The notes: generated from the letters alone by a model not told the origin. Counted from the first letter of the stretch, positions 25,031-37,274 are shown. The stretch: DNA of 64,000 nucleotides from Romanomermis culicivorax (GCA_963922205.1 CAWUHX010000067.1:62001-126000); one strand, 5' to 3'. Made by a program: numbers and translations.

Positions 25031-25549
25031 CGGCGGTCCTTCGAAAAAGGGCGTCCTCGTCCTTGCAGTGGTCAGTAGTGAGGTTTTATGCGGCGTGTCC
25101 GTGGTCGTAGGTCATTCCAAGGTGTGACGGCGAGAGTGGTCGAATAGGTCCGTTGGGTTGTCGGTGGATGAGGCCTTCTTTGATCGTAATTCGTTCGGTG
25201 GTATGGTGACCGGAGGTTGTTTATGCGTGGAGTAGCCGACATTGAATATCCTGTGCGAAGGTCTAGAACACAGGAAAGAAAAAATTTTCAGGGCAAGATG
25301 TAGGCTATCGCAGAGGATGCGCCCAGTGAGGTACAGATTGTCGGGCTATCGCAGAGGATGCACCCTGAGAGGTGTAGGCTATCGCGTGAGGATGCGCCTA
25401 AGGCGTGACGCTTAGGTTGCTGAACGCTCTCTTCTATCCACTAAGATCCAGCATGGACAAGAGTGGATACTTCGTGAGGGGCACGGCGGTCCTTCGAAAA
25501 AGGACGTCCTCGTCCGTAAGCGGGGACAATGAAGAGAGTGCATCCTGAG
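25031..25549 (-). repeat. 3' region of element 2 with short direct repeats
   Basis: Between the polyprotein stop and the 3' LTR. Three copies of a ggctatcgc.gaggatgc motif lie at 25301-25320, 25343-25361 and 25375-25397. A block of about 34 bp directly abutting the LTR (about 25029-25062, cggcggtccttcgaaaaagg and on) recurs at 25482-25515 next to the stop codon. A clean polypurine tract adjoining the LTR is not visible. Confidence 0.7.
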
Positions 25550-28500
25550 TTACGGGTCGGGGACCTCTGCATCAAGATGTGGGTCAATCAGATTCGGTGT
25601 AAAGTCCCGGCTTATTGATGGATACAATAAGGGTGCCGAATCCGTTGCCTGTGAAGTGGGAGGTGTATCCTCTGCTTCACTCGGTTGTTCAGGGGACACG
25701 TAAAGTCGAAGCTGGTTGACATGTACAGTGTCTTCCTGATCCATCTCGAGACGAAGTGTGACATTGGGATATGCCACACTTGTTACAAGGTAGGGTCCAT
25801 CGTAGATGGGCAGCAATTTAGGAGTGAGTCCACGTTTGCTGGAGGTGCGCAGTTTGAGCACCTGATCCCCTACTTTGTACGAGACATCATGTGCCCTCCG
25901 GTCGTACGACCGTGCATAGGCTTCCTGTGCTTTCTCAATCCGACTCTGGATTAAGGTTAACGCATTCGTGAAATGACGTTTGACCTCCATATCATATGAG
26001 GAAACATTAATGATATGGGCCGGAGGGTTGAATGAGAGCGCGGCGTCAACAGGGAGCATGGGTGTGCGACCGTACATGAGTTCAAAGGGCGAGTACCCTG
26101 TTGACTCATTCATGCTGATATTGACGGCAAACACAGCGTATGGTAGGTGTTCATCCCAATCAGTATGTCCTTGATGAACATACATACGTAGCCGTGTGGC
26201 TAGCGTCTGATTAGCTCTTTCCACTTCGCCGTTGGTCATCGGGTGATAGGCGGTAGAGTGGATTTTCTTCGTTGCGCAGATCGCAGTGATTTCAGTCATC
26301 AGTTTTGATGTGAAATCAGTGCCACGATCTGACTGAAGAATCTGCGGTGCCCCGTGCCGGCAGACAATTTGCGTTACAAACAGCCGGGCTATGGTGTTCG
26401 CAGTGATGTCCGGAGTAGCGAAAGCCTCGACCCATTTCGTAAAGTAGTCGATAAAGACTACGATGAAACGGTTGCCAGCTTCGCTAGTGGTCATTGGTCC
26501 CATGCAGTCGACACCTACCCGGTGAAACGGTCCCGTGATGGTGATAGGTTTCAGGGTCGCAGTGGTTTTCTGTCGAGCGGGCTTATTCCGTTGGCAAAGA
26601 TCACACCGCTGACAGAAGGACTTGACATCCCGACTGAGGGAGGGCCAGTGGTATCTGCGAGCAATGAGCCGCGCAGTACGTTTAGCACCGAAATGTCCAG
26701 CTAAGATGTCATCGTGATGAGCCCGGATAATGGTAGTAACCATGGATCTGGGTATGACGATCTTATTGGACTCGCCTGTCCATTTCTGAAGGACGTTATC
26801 CAACAGATGGTAGCCTCGCACATCATTCTGGTTGCCCAGAGGCTTAAGAGAGCGAATGATGTCGGCTAATTCCGGATCCTCCAGCTGAGCAGCGAAAAGG
26901 TCGGGGTGCTGCGCACCGACGGATATCTCGGCATAAGACTCTGATCGTACCGGGCGCTCCGCGCCAACAGTGACCGGTGCTGAATTACTTGAACGCGCCA
27001 GGTGCTGCACACCATCGGTCAAGGTCCTTGATCTCGCCAGGTGCTGCGCACCATCGGTGATCATCATAACGTGCCCCTCAGGTCTGTAAAGGGGAGTATC
27101 ATCAATACTCTGACCGGTGAGGGAGTTAGGATCCGGCAGGCGTGATAATGCGTCAGCATTACCATTAGACTGACCTTTTCGCGGCCGAATTGTCAGTTTG
27201 AATTCGGCGAGCACGAGTCCCCACCGAGCGATCCGAGCAGAGGGGTTAGGCTTCTCCAACACTGCTTTGACCGCGGTATGGTCAGTCTGAACGACCACCT
27301 CGTGCTGGAAGAGGTATGGTCGAAAGTGCTTGACGAAATGGACAACAGCGAGAGTCTCCAGTTCTGTAATGGAGTAGTTTTTCTCGGCCGCTGTTAACCC
27401 TCGGCTGGCGTACGCGACAGGATGGTCGTATCCATTTTCGTCTAACTGGCTAAGAACCGCTCCTATCCCCGAAATACTCGCATCAGTTTGAAGGATAAAG
27501 GATTTCGAAAAGTCCGGATGGCGCAGGATAGGAGGGTTGGTCAGCAGGCGGCGGAGTTCATCGAACGCCTCCTGCTGAGGTTTTGACCACTGGAAAGTAG
27601 TTTCCTTCCGTAAGAGCTTGGTGAGTGGCTCGCTGAGCCGGGCACAACCAGGGATGAAACGCCTGTAGTAAGACACGAGGCCTAGGAAGGACTTGATGTC
27701 TTTGGCGTTTTGTGGAATGGGTAGGTTTTGGACGGCGGCCAGCTTGGCTTGGTCAGGTTCTAGGCCGCTCTGTGAGATGCGATAGCCTAGGTACTCTACC
27801 TCTGAGTGCGAAAATTTGCACTTGCTCAGTCTGAGCTTCATTCCACCCCGGCGAAGACGGGCGAACACATCTGCCAGGCGCTCAAGCATTTGGGTGTGAG
27901 AGTTCCCGAACACCAAAATGTCGTCGAGATAAGTCAGAACCGTGCGCCATTGGATTCCAGTAAGGAGGAGGTCCATAAGGCGTTGAAATGTCCCTGGCGC
28001 GTTGCATAAACCGAAAGGCAAATAATTGAATTCGTATAGTCCAATAGGCGTATTAAAAGCCGTCTTTTCCTTATCGGCCTCGGCAATCGGGATTGACCAA
28101 TAAGCGTTAGCCTGGTCAAGGGTAGTGAAATACTTCATACCCTTGAGTGTGTTGAGGATGTCATCTATCCGTGGGAGAGGGTAGACATCCTTTTTCGTGA
28201 CCTCGTTAAGACCACGAAAGTCAACACACATACGGTGAGAACCGTTTTTCTTGCGCACCAGGACAGTATTAGTAGCCCACGGAGACGTGCTGGGCCGAAT
28301 AATACCTTTCTCCTGGAGCGCCTTGACCTCCTGCATGATGAGATCCTTTTCCTTAGGTGAGGACCAGTAAGGAAAACGGCGGACTGGGCGGGCATCACCC
28401 GTGCTGATTTCGTGCTGGACGAGATCAGTGGAACCTGTGTCCTTTTCATCAAGAGCATAAAGGTCGGTGTATGCAACCAGTAGATCGAGTAAGGCGGCCC

Positions 28501-31500
28501 GGTCCCGGGGGGAGATGTCCGGTGAGATCACAGCATTGGCCTCGACCCACTGACGATCGAGGACGGTGTCTGAGTCGACCGGTGATTCCCGTGAGGGCTC
28601 ACTATGCATTTGCACATGACCGATGGTCGTGTGCGGGTAGAGAACCACGGAGTGAGTACTCGGGTTGACCACCTGAAGCGGTATGTGACCGTTGGTCACG
28701 GTACTGACGCTTCCTGCAAAATATACGTGTCGTTGAGACCCGGTGAGGTTCTTCGGAAAGAAGGCCACCTCAGGCACGTTCGTATAGATTGGTGGGACAG
28801 GTACAGTGAATCGTGTCATGGAGGGAGGCTCTAGAATCACCAAGTCCTTCAGGGGCAAAGCGCCGCGGGCAGAAGGTGGGCTGTGGATGAGACCGTCACA
28901 GGGGATTCTACTCTCTTTGAACTGGAGGAAAGATTTCTCCCAGTTCAAACTGACACAATTGAACCGGCCGAGGAAATTGGTTCCGAGGACCAGTTCAGCT
29001 GAACAGTTCTCCTGTATTTGGACCTGAATCCGTTCAGAGACATCAGCCACTGTAACTGTGATGTAGGCTGCTCCTAGCAGTGGGATCGGGGACCCGTCGG
29101 CTGCGATAGGGCGTGCCCTGGTTGGTGATAGTGACAAGTTGGGCAGCTGGGCCGCTAACTTGTGGTCCAAGAGTGAGAAAACAGCTCCTGTGTCGACCAG
29201 TGCCTTTGCTTCTACCCAGTTGTTGAGGAGAACTTTGATGTGGGGTGTCCGAATATCATTTGGGTAAAAAGCCGTGACCACATGACCGGAATCAGGTGTG
29301 GTGGCACCACTAACATGTTTGGTCTTACCGGACCGCTTTGGAATCGGCAGTCCCGTACGACGTAGGAGGCCTACTAGAGCGTATCCGACGGAGGGTTCCG
29401 GGTCATTCAGAAGGGTGGACTCATCCTGTACTGTTAGTATGTGGTCTGAGTGATCCTTCGGACTCTGAGTAGCTCCTAGTGATTCAACCTCGGTGTCCGA
29501 TAGCGGAGGCGCGTTTGGCACGGGTGATGTCGGAGCATCTGAATCACTTGGCTCACGGTATCGGCCCTTCTCTAGCGTTACTGGAGAGGTTCCAGGCGGA
29601 GGTCGAGGGCAACCTGACCCGTGCAAGGTCGACAGATGACGACTTGCCCGTCTAGAAGAGGCCCGGGATCCCCTAGTTGACCCACGTGATGAGGCAACTG
29701 AGGAGGCCCGTGAGTGTGGCCGAGAGATGGACGAAGCCCTGGACCGCGATCGTGATCCCGACCTGTGTGAGTTTCGCGAGAGAGCACGGGTGTTCTCCCA
29801 CCAGGGGTCGATCTGGTCAATCTCCGGCATGGTCAGCAGGAGGGGTAATTCTACCGCGTCCAGCCGACAAACATTACGTTGGTAGTCAAACATAATGTTC
29901 TTGAACTGTTCTAAGAAGTCCAGTCCGAGTATGAGGTCAACAGGTGCCCAGAAGGGAGACGTAGTCTTGCACACATGGAGATGTACATCGATCCGTGTGT
30001 TCGGCTGGCGGTTTCCGGGCAACATGATTTCATATGGTCCCGAAAGGATGGTATGAACGGCTTTACCATTGATGCTCATCAATGGGTTAAAGTCGTGATG
30101 TTGCTGGAACGCCATGACCGCCTTCGGACTTTCTTTAGCCAAGGCCTTATGAAGGCGTTGGCTAATGATAGTGCGTGGGCAACCCGTGTCGAGGAAAGCA
30201 GGAGTTTCCTTGGTGTCCAGCAGCACGATGAAGCACGGTGTGATCCGGTCAAGCTGGGAGGGCACATCGTTTTGCACGTAGTGAAAACCGACCCAGCGTT
30301 GGACTTTGCGGTAAAGACCCAACGGGGAGAAACGGCTAACAAACCTGACCTGTTTGCTCCGCAGACGGTAGCTGAGATAATAAGATACACCAAGATAGGC
30401 AAGGTATCCTGCACCGATCAGCACTGTCAGGGTAATTAGGATGTTAAAGATCAACTGGACCGGCCCGCTCAGGACAGCATGCAAGCCCTGGGCGAGGGTG
30501 TGCTCTTGACCCGTAATAACATGGTTTGCTGCCAAACCGACACCTTCCAGAGAGGCCTTGATGTCGGTTCCTACCCCTGCAAAGGCCTGGTAGATGGCGT
30601 CTGGTTGCAGGGATAGACCAGCGGTAAAATTTACCAGCCGGTTGAGTACCGCTTCAATTTGCTCAGTCTTGTAAACGTACTGTTTAAAGAAGGCAAAGTT
30701 TGAAGGGGTCATCGCCAACTGGTCATGGAAGAGCGCTGGTGCCTCAAAGTGAGTGATGTTGAAGCGCTGCTTCCAGAAGAGTTCCAGTGGGATGTGGCTC
30801 ACATGGACCGCGCCAGACTCAGTAAACCAGCCCGAGCGATTTCGGAAAATCCCCGTAAAGTGGTGATGACACGGCACAATTGGGCTAGATTTAATGAGAT
30901 CCGGACCACCGGGGGTGGCGAAGTAGATGGTGCCGCCAACCTGCACAGGTAAGTACTTGTAGCAAACGTTCCCCACCCGGTACGAATGGTAAACGTAGGT
31001 GGCGTTGACCTTCTGACACGGCCATATTGTCAGCGCATCGCCTGTGAATTCCGCCGTCAGGTCATTCCTCTGGAGGAATGCCCGGGCACCCAGGGTAGGG
31101 TCGAAGCGAAGCAACTGCCAAGTCAGATCAAGATAGCGTTGAGCGTGAGAGCAAAGCTCAAGCCACGTGAACCGGAAACCGTTAATTTCCGACTCCTTGA
31201 TCTGCTGAGCCAGATAGTTCAGCTTGGCATTGACAGGATCGGGACGGCTGTCCGTTGCCACTCTGAACATGTTTTGGGTCAAATTGTATCTCCCGTGGAT
31301 GCGAAGGAGAAGACCCTGATCCGTCCGGACTGTGGTGGAACGTAGTTCTGGGCACAGTTGGAAGACACGGGAGTTTCCCGGGATCTTGAGGGCAACCTGC
31401 AGATCATCGATGATGACGTGGTTCCCTGACATGGACGCAGTGTAATTTCCCTTGGGGTGATAATGACATCGCGCCGTGAAGTTTTGTGCAGGCCAGACAA

Positions 31501-34500
31501 TGACCCCGTCTAGGGTAGTGCACTGGCCTGCAGTGGGACTGCATCCACCTACATCGCCTAAGGTGCTTAGGGCCGTAGTGCCGTCCCACGAAGCGACTTG
31601 TCCCTCCTCGATGAAGAGGTTAGTCACTGTCTTGCAGACGTCGCTGCAGCACCATTCGTACATCACTTCCAATGTTTGGTTTGTGCTATAAAAGCCAGGG
31701 CGAATGCCGACAAGTTTTTGTGAACCAAACATTTTAGTGCGATGTGCTAGCGTGCATGCCGCAGGCGCTAAGTGCTGAGTGGTGATGACGTCTGCAGTGA
31801 TGCCCCTAGAGCCGAAGAAACCAGTGTTGGTGCAGACTTTGCGGGAGCGCAATGTGCATTTCCACGCTGTGGTTGTAATCGGGTCTGAGCTAGGGACATA
31901 CACCGTAACATTCATGCGCCGCGGGCTCCATGAAGATTGCGGTGATTTACACTCTACACGCTGGGGTAACTCAAGTGGATGTCCGCTTCTTGAGAGACCG
32001 CAAAATTGATACTGAGCCGCCGGTGCTGACAAACTCACCCCTAGAAACAGTGATGCTACCAAGGTCAATTTTATTGTCAAAAACAACTGTACAAACGTAA
32101 TTTGTAAGTGTTCACTCAATTTCACAAATCTGGCCTGAGGGGCAGTGTCAGATTTCTTCTTCGTCGCTGTCGGACGAGATTGGTTCCTGGTCGGGGAAAT
32201 CGAGGACCAATTCACCGCTGGGGAGGATTTCCCGAAGGGTACCGACTTTCGGCGACCGTGGGTTGACTGCCGTTGGGAACGGTGATGTTTCGACAATGCT
32301 GACATCCTCATTAACTGGACGTAAGGTCTCGCCGACGGCCATGGGTTCGACGACGGGCGACTTGGTCGCGGCGGTCGGAGATGTCGTTTGGGCTGGTGCC
32401 GGCGATTTGATCTGGGCTGTTGCCGGCGGTGTAGGATCATTTGCGGGTTCCTTGGCCGGGGGCGAGGAAGCAGTAATGTCCATCTTAGTTGGCGATGTCG
32501 CGGCAACAGGTGGTGCTGCTGCCGGTGATGTAGCGGCGGCAGCAGGCAGGAGGATCCGACTGGCCTGTTCGACTGCTCGGCGGACGGCGTCGACTGAAGG
32601 CGAGGATGGCTCCCCGTCCAATAAGAACTTCTCGACGGGCGAGATGGTGATAGTCCCATTGGCAATGAACTCGAGTGCCCGGCGGGCGACGTCGGGTCGT
32701 AATAGGCGCATCGAGACGGGTGCTGCAAGCACGACGTCGGCGGCCGTGAGCGCTTCGACATTTGATGGCTCGTTGAGGAGAGTCCACGGCAAATGCGGGT
32801 ATTTCTTGGCCAGGTCGACTGACCAGATGGCCAACATCGCGTCTTGGACGGGCGATGGCGCTGTGAACAAGAAATCAATAGAGTCGTGGACTGGGAGAGA
32901 TTCCTGGTTCCTACTCTAGGATCACCTGAAGAAGAAGGTAGTATACCTGACAAATTCATGGGCTCGACCTGGTCGAGGACTTCCGTAGCCGAATCCGTGG
33001 GGATCGAAGGCGGTGGTCCTGGAGGGACGGTGCGGGCCGGTGGCGCCGAAGACGTCGTATTCGCGGCTGGAGTTGGCTCGGCAGTCTTGAGTTTAGGTAT
33101 GCGATACGATGCGAGGATGTTAGCGTGGCCAACAAACTGCGGTGTCGTCGAGGGGTCCAGAGTGACCGGCATCGCATACTTTGGTGGTGGTGGTGGCAGC
33201 GGTATGTCCGATACGTTCATCGGTACGGGTACCTGGGCTGCTTGGACCACTGAAAATCCAATACTGATTACGCAGACAGGATAACACTGTTGTGAAGAAT
33301 CTGTCAGGTGTTCAGCAAGTGCCTCATCATCCAGGTCAAGAGGATCTGGATGAGGAGGGCCATCGGTAGCCCCAACGGCGTTGTTGCGGCGTATGGGCTG
33401 CCGATAATGGTTTCCTGTCCCGTTGGGAGGGTGATAACCATTTCTTTGATGATACACATTTGTCCCCTGGGAAGAATAACCAGTATCTTGGTAGACATTC
33501 TCACCCGTGTTTGCCGGATTGCGCTGCGGACAGGCAGTTGATCGGTGCACTCGCACTTGACGACAATGAGGGCATGGCCTATCACATCGGTCCGTGGGGT
33601 GGGCACGTGTACGGCAAAAATAACAGCGACCACCGTTAGCGGCGTTGTTACCGGGGGCGGCACCGGTGGGACGCTGGGCCCGGCAGTCGGCGTCGCTATG
33701 TGTACACAGTCCGTGGAAGGAGCACGTTTGAAGGTGTGCTCCCGACGAGCGTCGCCCGGCGGACTGATTTGGTGTCGACGGCTGTGGAGGCGGCGTCTGT
33801 TGGATTGGCGCGGGTGCATGTTGCTGGGCCGTGAGCTTCACTACGTGGGCCGTGAGCCTGGCCATTTCCTGTTTCAAGCGGCGAACCTCATCGGCGGAGG
33901 ATGACGACGTTGGAGCGTTGCTCTGACGACCGTTTGCGCTTCTGTTAGGCATATCGGGATTATATCCGGCGTGTTTAGGTTCTGAAGAGAAAACGGCGTT
34001 AGATGGAGCAGTGTACCGGATCTCGTCCCGAAAGATTTGGGATTCTGCGTAACAGGCTGCCTTGAGTGTCTCTTCAAGAGTCGTGAACTCCCTAAACTTG
34101 ATACTATCTCGGAGGACCGGCTTCAGTCCCCGCAGAAAGATAGGGTTGATGATAGAATCTCGGACATCCGTCGCGAGATCTGGATACGCTACCCTGGATA
34201 GTCTCTTGAGGTGCTCAAGGTTGACTATCGCGGACTCTGTCGGCTTCTGCAGTCGATCTTGGATCAGCTGCTGATGCAGATCAGAGTCGCGCCCTACCGG
34301 AAAATCTCTCCGTAGAAAAGCCGTAAACTCTTCGTAGCGGGTAGGTATTGGAGTGCTGCTGCTAAAGTCCCGGTAGGAGGCGAGAGCAGGGCCTGTGAGG
34401 CATGACTCCAGAAAGGCGATTTTATACGCATGATCCGTTTCGCTTACACCCTGGAGTGTAAAGAAACGAGTAAGATGCGACATAAAATCGGTGATAGACT

Positions 34501-34666
34501 CACCAAAAGCACCGGAGAAGGTGGGAGGGGCCATAAAGCTGGACACGGGAGGGTGCCTCCGACCATTCATGGCCTCTAACTTTTGGTTGAGGGGTCCAAG
34601 AGCATTCTCAAATGCTGCCTGGACCTTGTTCTCGATCTGTGAAGGGAGATCAGTTTCCGACTTCAT
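25550..34666 (-). CDS. Polyprotein of element 2: Gag - glycoprotein - protease - protease - RT - RNase H - integrase
   Basis: One stop-free frame of 3038 codons. Residues 1-240: capsid-like Gag with F-S-G near 50 and R-x-F-P-V near 130. About 315-380: a Cys/His cluster (C-x2-C-x4-H-x4-C type) for nucleic-acid binding. 385-590: Pro-rich linker. About 590-850: Arg/Ser/Pro-rich, probably a shadow of another frame. About 855-1435: signal-anchor-like helix, Cys-rich ectodomain and a membrane helix at about 1404-1431 (glycoprotein entry). About 1480-1600 and 1815-1910: two retropepsin-like domains, DTG at about 1492 and 1825, each with LGxxFL. RT: YLDD at about 2248. RNase H: LQTDAS at about 2393. 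Integrase: HHCC about 2655-2700, DDE about 2719, 2780 and 2813, then a GPY-type end. There is no stop between glycoprotein and Pol, so either a giant polyprotein or several mRNAs are made. Confidence 0.93.
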   Translation of the reverse strand: MKSETDLPSQIENKVQAAFENALGPLNQKLEAMNGRRHPPVSSFMAPPTFSGAFGESITDFMSHLTRFFTLQGVSETDHAYKIAFLESCLTGPALASYRDFSSSTPIPTRYEEFTAFLRRDFPVGRDSDLHQQLIQDRLQKPTESAIVNLEHLKRLSRVAYPDLATDVRDSIINPIFLRGLKPVLRDSIKFREFTTLEETLKAACYAESQIFRDEIRYTAPSNAVFSSEPKHAGYNPDMPNRSANGRQSNAPTSSSSADEVRRLKQEMARLTAHVVKLTAQQHAPAPIQQTPPPQPSTPNQSAGRRSSGAHLQTCSFHGLCTHSDADCRAQRPTGAAPGNNAANGGRCYFCRTRAHPTDRCDRPCPHCRQVRVHRSTACPQRNPANTGENVYQDTGYSSQGTNVYHQRNGYHPPNGTGNHYRQPIRRNNAVGATDGPPHPDPLDLDDEALAEHLTDSSQQCYPVCVISIGFSVVQAAQVPVPMNVSDIPLPPPPPKYAMPVTLDPSTTPQFVGHANILASYRIPKLKTAEPTPAANTTSSAPPARTVPPGPPPSIPTDSATEVLDQVEPMNLSGILPSSSGDPRVGTRNLSQSTTLLISCSQRHRPSKTRCWPSGQSTWPRNTRICRGLSSTSHQMSKRSRPPTSCLQHPSRCAYYDPTSPAGHSSSLPMGLSPSRPSRSSYWTGSHPRLQSTPSAEQSNRPVGSSCLLPPLHHRQQHHLLPRHRQLRWTLLLPRPRPRNPQMILHRRQQPRSNRRHQPKRHLRPPRPSRPSSNPWPSARPYVQLMRMSALSKHHRSQRQSTHGRRKSVPFGKSSPAVNWSSISPTRNQSRPTATKKKSDTAPQARFVKLSEHLQITFVQLFLTIKLTLVASLFLGVSLSAPAAQYQFCGLSRSGHPLELPQRVECKSPQSSWSPRRMNVTVYVPSSDPITTTAWKCTLRSRKVCTNTGFFGSRGITADVITTQHLAPAACTLAHRTKMFGSQKLVGIRPGFYSTNQTLEVMYEWCCSDVCKTVTNLFIEEGQVASWDGTTALSTLGDVGGCSPTAGQCTTLDGVIVWPAQNFTARCHYHPKGNYTASMSGNHVIIDDLQVALKIPGNSRVFQLCPELRSTTVRTDQGLLLRIHGRYNLTQNMFRVATDSRPDPVNAKLNYLAQQIKESEINGFRFTWLELCSHAQRYLDLTWQLLRFDPTLGARAFLQRNDLTAEFTGDALTIWPCQKVNATYVYHSYRVGNVCYKYLPVQVGGTIYFATPGGPDLIKSSPIVPCHHHFTGIFRNRSGWFTESGAVHVSHIPLELFWKQRFNITHFEAPALFHDQLAMTPSNFAFFKQYVYKTEQIEAVLNRLVNFTAGLSLQPDAIYQAFAGVGTDIKASLEGVGLAANHVITGQEHTLAQGLHAVLSGPVQLIFNILITLTVLIGAGYLAYLGVSYYLSYRLRSKQVRFVSRFSPLGLYRKVQRWVGFHYVQNDVPSQLDRITPCFIVLLDTKETPAFLDTGCPRTIISQRLHKALAKESPKAVMAFQQHHDFNPLMSINGKAVHTILSGPYEIMLPGNRQPNTRIDVHLHVCKTTSPFWAPVDLILGLDFLEQFKNIMFDYQRNVCRLDAVELPLLLTMPEIDQIDPWWENTRALSRNSHRSGSRSRSRASSISRPHSRASSVASSRGSTRGSRASSRRASRHLSTLHGSGCPRPPPGTSPVTLEKGRYREPSDSDAPTSPVPNAPPLSDTEVESLGATQSPKDHSDHILTVQDESTLLNDPEPSVGYALVGLLRRTGLPIPKRSGKTKHVSGATTPDSGHVVTAFYPNDIRTPHIKVLLNNWVEAKALVDTGAVFSLLDHKLAAQLPNLSLSPTRARPIAADGSPIPLLGAAYITVTVADVSERIQVQIQENCSAELVLGTNFLGRFNCVSLNWEKSFLQFKESRIPCDGLIHSPPSARGALPLKDLVILEPPSMTRFTVPVPPIYTNVPEVAFFPKNLTGSQRHVYFAGSVSTVTNGHIPLQVVNPSTHSVVLYPHTTIGHVQMHSEPSRESPVDSDTVLDRQWVEANAVISPDISPRDRAALLDLLVAYTDLYALDEKDTGSTDLVQHEISTGDARPVRRFPYWSSPKEKDLIMQEVKALQEKGIIRPSTSPWATNTVLVRKKNGSHRMCVDFRGLNEVTKKDVYPLPRIDDILNTLKGMKYFTTLDQANAYWSIPIAEADKEKTAFNTPIGLYEFNYLPFGLCNAPGTFQRLMDLLLTGIQWRTVLTYLDDILVFGNSHTQMLERLADVFARLRRGGMKLRLSKCKFSHSEVEYLGYRISQSGLEPDQAKLAAVQNLPIPQNAKDIKSFLGLVSYYRRFIPGCARLSEPLTKLLRKETTFQWSKPQQEAFDELRRLLTNPPILRHPDFSKSFILQTDASISGIGAVLSQLDENGYDHPVAYASRGLTAAEKNYSITELETLAVVHFVKHFRPYLFQHEVVVQTDHTAVKAVLEKPNPSARIARWGLVLAEFKLTIRPRKGQSNGNADALSRLPDPNSLTGQSIDDTPLYRPEGHVMMITDGAQHLARSRTLTDGVQHLARSSNSAPVTVGAERPVRSESYAEISVGAQHPDLFAAQLEDPELADIIRSLKPLGNQNDVRGYHLLDNVLQKWTGESNKIVIPRSMVTTIIRAHHDDILAGHFGAKRTARLIARRYHWPSLSRDVKSFCQRCDLCQRNKPARQKTTATLKPITITGPFHRVGVDCMGPMTTSEAGNRFIVVFIDYFTKWVEAFATPDITANTIARLFVTQIVCRHGAPQILQSDRGTDFTSKLMTEITAICATKKIHSTAYHPMTNGEVERANQTLATRLRMYVHQGHTDWDEHLPYAVFAVNISMNESTGYSPFELMYGRTPMLPVDAALSFNPPAHIINVSSYDMEVKRHFTNALTLIQSRIEKAQEAYARSYDRRAHDVSYKVGDQVLKLRTSSKRGLTPKLLPIYDGPYLVTSVAYPNVTLRLEMDQEDTVHVNQLRLYVSPEQPSEAEDTPPTSQATDSAPLLYPSISRDFTPNLIDPHLDAEVPDP
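30340..32112 (-). other. Envelope-like glycoprotein region of element 2, resembling chuvirus/mononegavirus-type G
   Basis: This part of the polyprotein frame starts with a hydrophobic segment at about 32106-32030 fitting a signal peptide ending in A-P-A-A, followed by about 520 residues with many Cys and N-x-S/T sites and a hydrophobic membrane anchor at about 30456-30375, then basic residues (Y-R-L-R-S-K). The spacing C...G-x-C-x4-G-x3-W...C and later VIIDD / TDQG-LLRI blocks resemble the glycoproteins of chuviruses and of the insect LTR elements that captured them. Such proteins mediate membrane fusion in their viruses; the relation here is by pattern only. No frameshift or stop interrupts it. 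It lies upstream of the protease, where LTR elements with envelopes normally have nothing. Confidence 0.72.
32148..32922 (-). CDS. Overlapping-frame ORF in element 2, unknown acidic Ala/Pro-rich protein
   Basis: Open for about 258 codons in the -1 frame relative to the polyprotein, from just after a TAG near 32925 to a stop at 32148-32150. Its first 100 residues look like real globular sequence (Ala/Leu/Val helices, [11 protein letters not shown]), followed by Ala/Pro/Thr-Ser repeats and an acidic end (S-D-S-D-E-E-E-I). Over the same stretch the polyprotein frame reads as Arg/Ser/Pro-rich nonsense, so this frame is probably the selected one. The first in-frame ATG is at about 32836. Expression could be by -1 frameshifting at the end of Gag, by splicing or by internal initiation; no classical slippery heptamer is visible. 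No family recognised. Confidence 0.6.
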
Positions 34667-36540
34667 GTCCGAGGGTTCGTTTTCCCGTAAGGTGGTTAGA
34701 ACAGACGTCCTTGCCCGTGAAGCAATTAAGTCAAATTGAATAGAGAGCGGCTCACTGGTCTGTACAGGCTGGGTACTGAGACGGCAGGAACGACGGGGTG
34801 TCTCTATTGTGTAAAATGAAAGTGAGTACTACTTTTGAATTCGCGGCGAAAGAGCGCGTGAATTCGGGAAAACGCGTGTGCGACGGCGTTTAAGACGTAA
34901 ATTGACTTAGCTTAAGACTAGCGACCACGGAAAGGGAGCTAGAATAGGATTATAAGATGTAAGATCAGAGTACATCAGGGTGACGCAGAAGGGAATTTAT
35001 CTGGTCGCCCGTGATGGACAGAGGCTTGGCCTGAGATATGGGGAATCGATCCCGACCAAAATGTAGAATTTGGGGCCTGGACCCGGCAATTAGAATAGGT
35101 GAAGAGGGCAGAAGATCATGTAGAAAGGAGAGAAGAGGCGGTTTTTCCTGCCGAGAAATAAGGTGACGGATGAACCCGCTCAGGAGGGATTTTTCCTGGA
35201 AGTTCGACCGCTGTACTAGTTTACAAACCTTGGGGCGAGGCGGACTCGTAGCCGGCAAGATCCTACTCACCAGGAGTAGCGCATAAAGTGGCATGAGGTG
35301 GAAAAGGATAGGGGTCAACTGAAAATGAACTTAAGAGGGAGCAATAAATAGGGACAAAACTAATTTACAAACCCAGTTACGCAAAGGGGTCGCGCAGTTG
35401 CGCAACGGGCCTCACTCGCCAGGAGCGATTGCGATCTCTGCATAGTGAGATGGACTATACAGGAGGTTCCGTGCTGGACGACATTCGCAAATAACTTACA
35501 GCCGTGTTCGAAACGGGAGCCCGCATTCCGAACAGAACGGACACTCTCCAGGAGTATTATACACAGCTGGTGGCCGGGTTTGCCGATCACTGAGATGAAG
35601 TGAGGTTCGCAGGTCACACAGTAGAAGAGGGAAGGAGCACGGGTACCAAGGGTGCTATTCTGACACACTCAGTCAGTTAAAATGAAATCTCTGGATGTTT
35701 TGAGGGCGCACCCGAAAACATCTAAGGGATCACGGGTACAAGGTGTCCCTGATTGAATATGAGTGTAAAGTATGTATCGAGGCGTACTCAATACCTTCGC
35801 TGAGGCGGACTCAACGGTGCCTATTATTTACATGACTAATAAAGGGTAGACCGTGGAGGCGGACTCTGGGTCAGTGGCGACTCTAGCGCGGGCATCGTTA
35901 AGCCAGTTAACGAAGGCGTTCGAGTGAGAGAAATATGACAGGGGGTCCTATACACTCTAGGCCCAACCGGAGGCTGTGCCGCGGTCCCTTGGGAACCACT
36001 ACGGTGGGGACACTAAAGAAGATCTATGTATGACAGCTCGATGAGATGAAAGAGAATGAGTGAATTTAGATAAGAAATTTACAAGAAGATTGCCGAACTC
36101 TTGCAGACGTCAGACACAGGCAGTACCGACTGCAAATGCCTATCATCTGCACGAGTCAAGCAACCAACCCAGCTGAGGCCGAGTGTAACTCGTTCAAACC
36201 TGCAGTTAAAGCTTGAAGACAGCCACATACTGATCAACAGTGCCGCTACCCGGGCGGACAACCTGATCAGTACGTAGGCTAGTGAGCATCTCAGGTGGTG
36301 TATGTATGTGGACTGATGTTTCCCAGGCATCAGCCCCCAGACACACACAACCCTTGAACAAGAGAGGTAGGTGATAGGACCATGCGCCAGCGACCACCTA
36401 CAACTCAAGTGGAATACTCATAGGGCCGACAGTAACCTGGTGCGGACGTCAGAAGGTAGGGGGTATGGACCAACACATAACCTTGGTGCTGACTGCAGGT
36501 GCCTGGGATAAGAGTATTCAAGTATCACGTCGCAGTTGCA

Positions 36541-37137
36541 GACGCCAGGGGTGAGTGCCTAAGGCCAGCAAACCCCTGCAGTAGCACGTAATGTTACCGT
36601 TGCAGACGTCAGAAATAGGATCATGTAACCTCAATTCCTGCTGCGAGAGCATGATACGTTGTCATTGCTGACGTCAGCAATAGGGCCCTGAAGCCAGCTA
36701 TCGGTGTACAGCAACACGTGATGGTGCCGTTGCTGACGTCAAAAGGTGGAACCGAGGGTCTGATACCTTTGGTCAATGACATGAGATGCAGTTGTTGCAG
36801 ACGTCAGATGTGGTACCCGTAAGACCTGCACATCTTCGAATAGTGACACGGTGCGTCACCATTGCTGACGTCACAGATGGGGTGCAGAGAACCAGCCGAA
36901 CCTGTTGCAACAACGTTGGCTTCACCTGTTGCAGACGTCAGAAGTCATTACTACTGGAGTGTTAACTTGAACAACAACACGTAGTGTCGGTTGCTGACGT
37001 CAGGAGTAGAACCCGGAGGGCTACCCACCCCTTAAAGCAACAGCAAGTGAAGCGGCTGTTGCAGACGTTAGTGGTTGCATCCGTGAGGCTGACCCACACA
37101 ACAACAACAACCCGTAACGTTGTCGTTGCTGACGTCA
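36541..37137 (-). repeat. Tandem 65-67 bp array with GACGTC / TGACGTCA (CRE-like) cores
   Basis: GACGTC or a one-base variant occurs at 36541 (gacgcc), 36605, 36670, 36735, 36800, 36867, 36934, 36996, 37064 (gacgtt) and 37131, a step of 62-68 bp. Further degenerate copies lie at 36445 and 36106. Units are of two kinds, gttgctGACGTCA and gttgcaGACGTCAG; full TGACGTCA palindromes are at 36669, 36734, 36866, 36995 and 37130. TGACGTCA is the cAMP-response element bound by CREB/ATF bZIP factors. A role as an enhancer, or as a structured RNA leader, is inference. Confidence 0.88.
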
Positions 37138-37270
37138 AAGAACATGACCCGTAAAGTCTATGGTCTAGCTGCAACAACCGGAAAGTAGAAGAAACAGACC
37201 TTACGGTAAGTAGAAATGAAGAAGAGAGAAACTTATGTAAGGGTGTCATACTGTAGCGGTGGCATCCGAA

Positions 37271-37274
<4 letters not shown>

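Noticed and set aside
29578..29820. Small minus-strand open frames within the polyprotein gene
   Set aside because: Out-of-frame shadows of the linker between the two protease domains.
32263..32919. 218-codon plus-strand open frame opposite the element 2 overlapping frame
   Set aside because: Gly/Ala-rich antisense shadow of the Ala/Pro-rich minus-strand frame.
36106..37137. CRISPR array
   Set aside because: The period is regular, but the repeated part is only about 14 bp with the rest also related between units, it lies inside a eukaryotic retroelement, and there are no cas genes.
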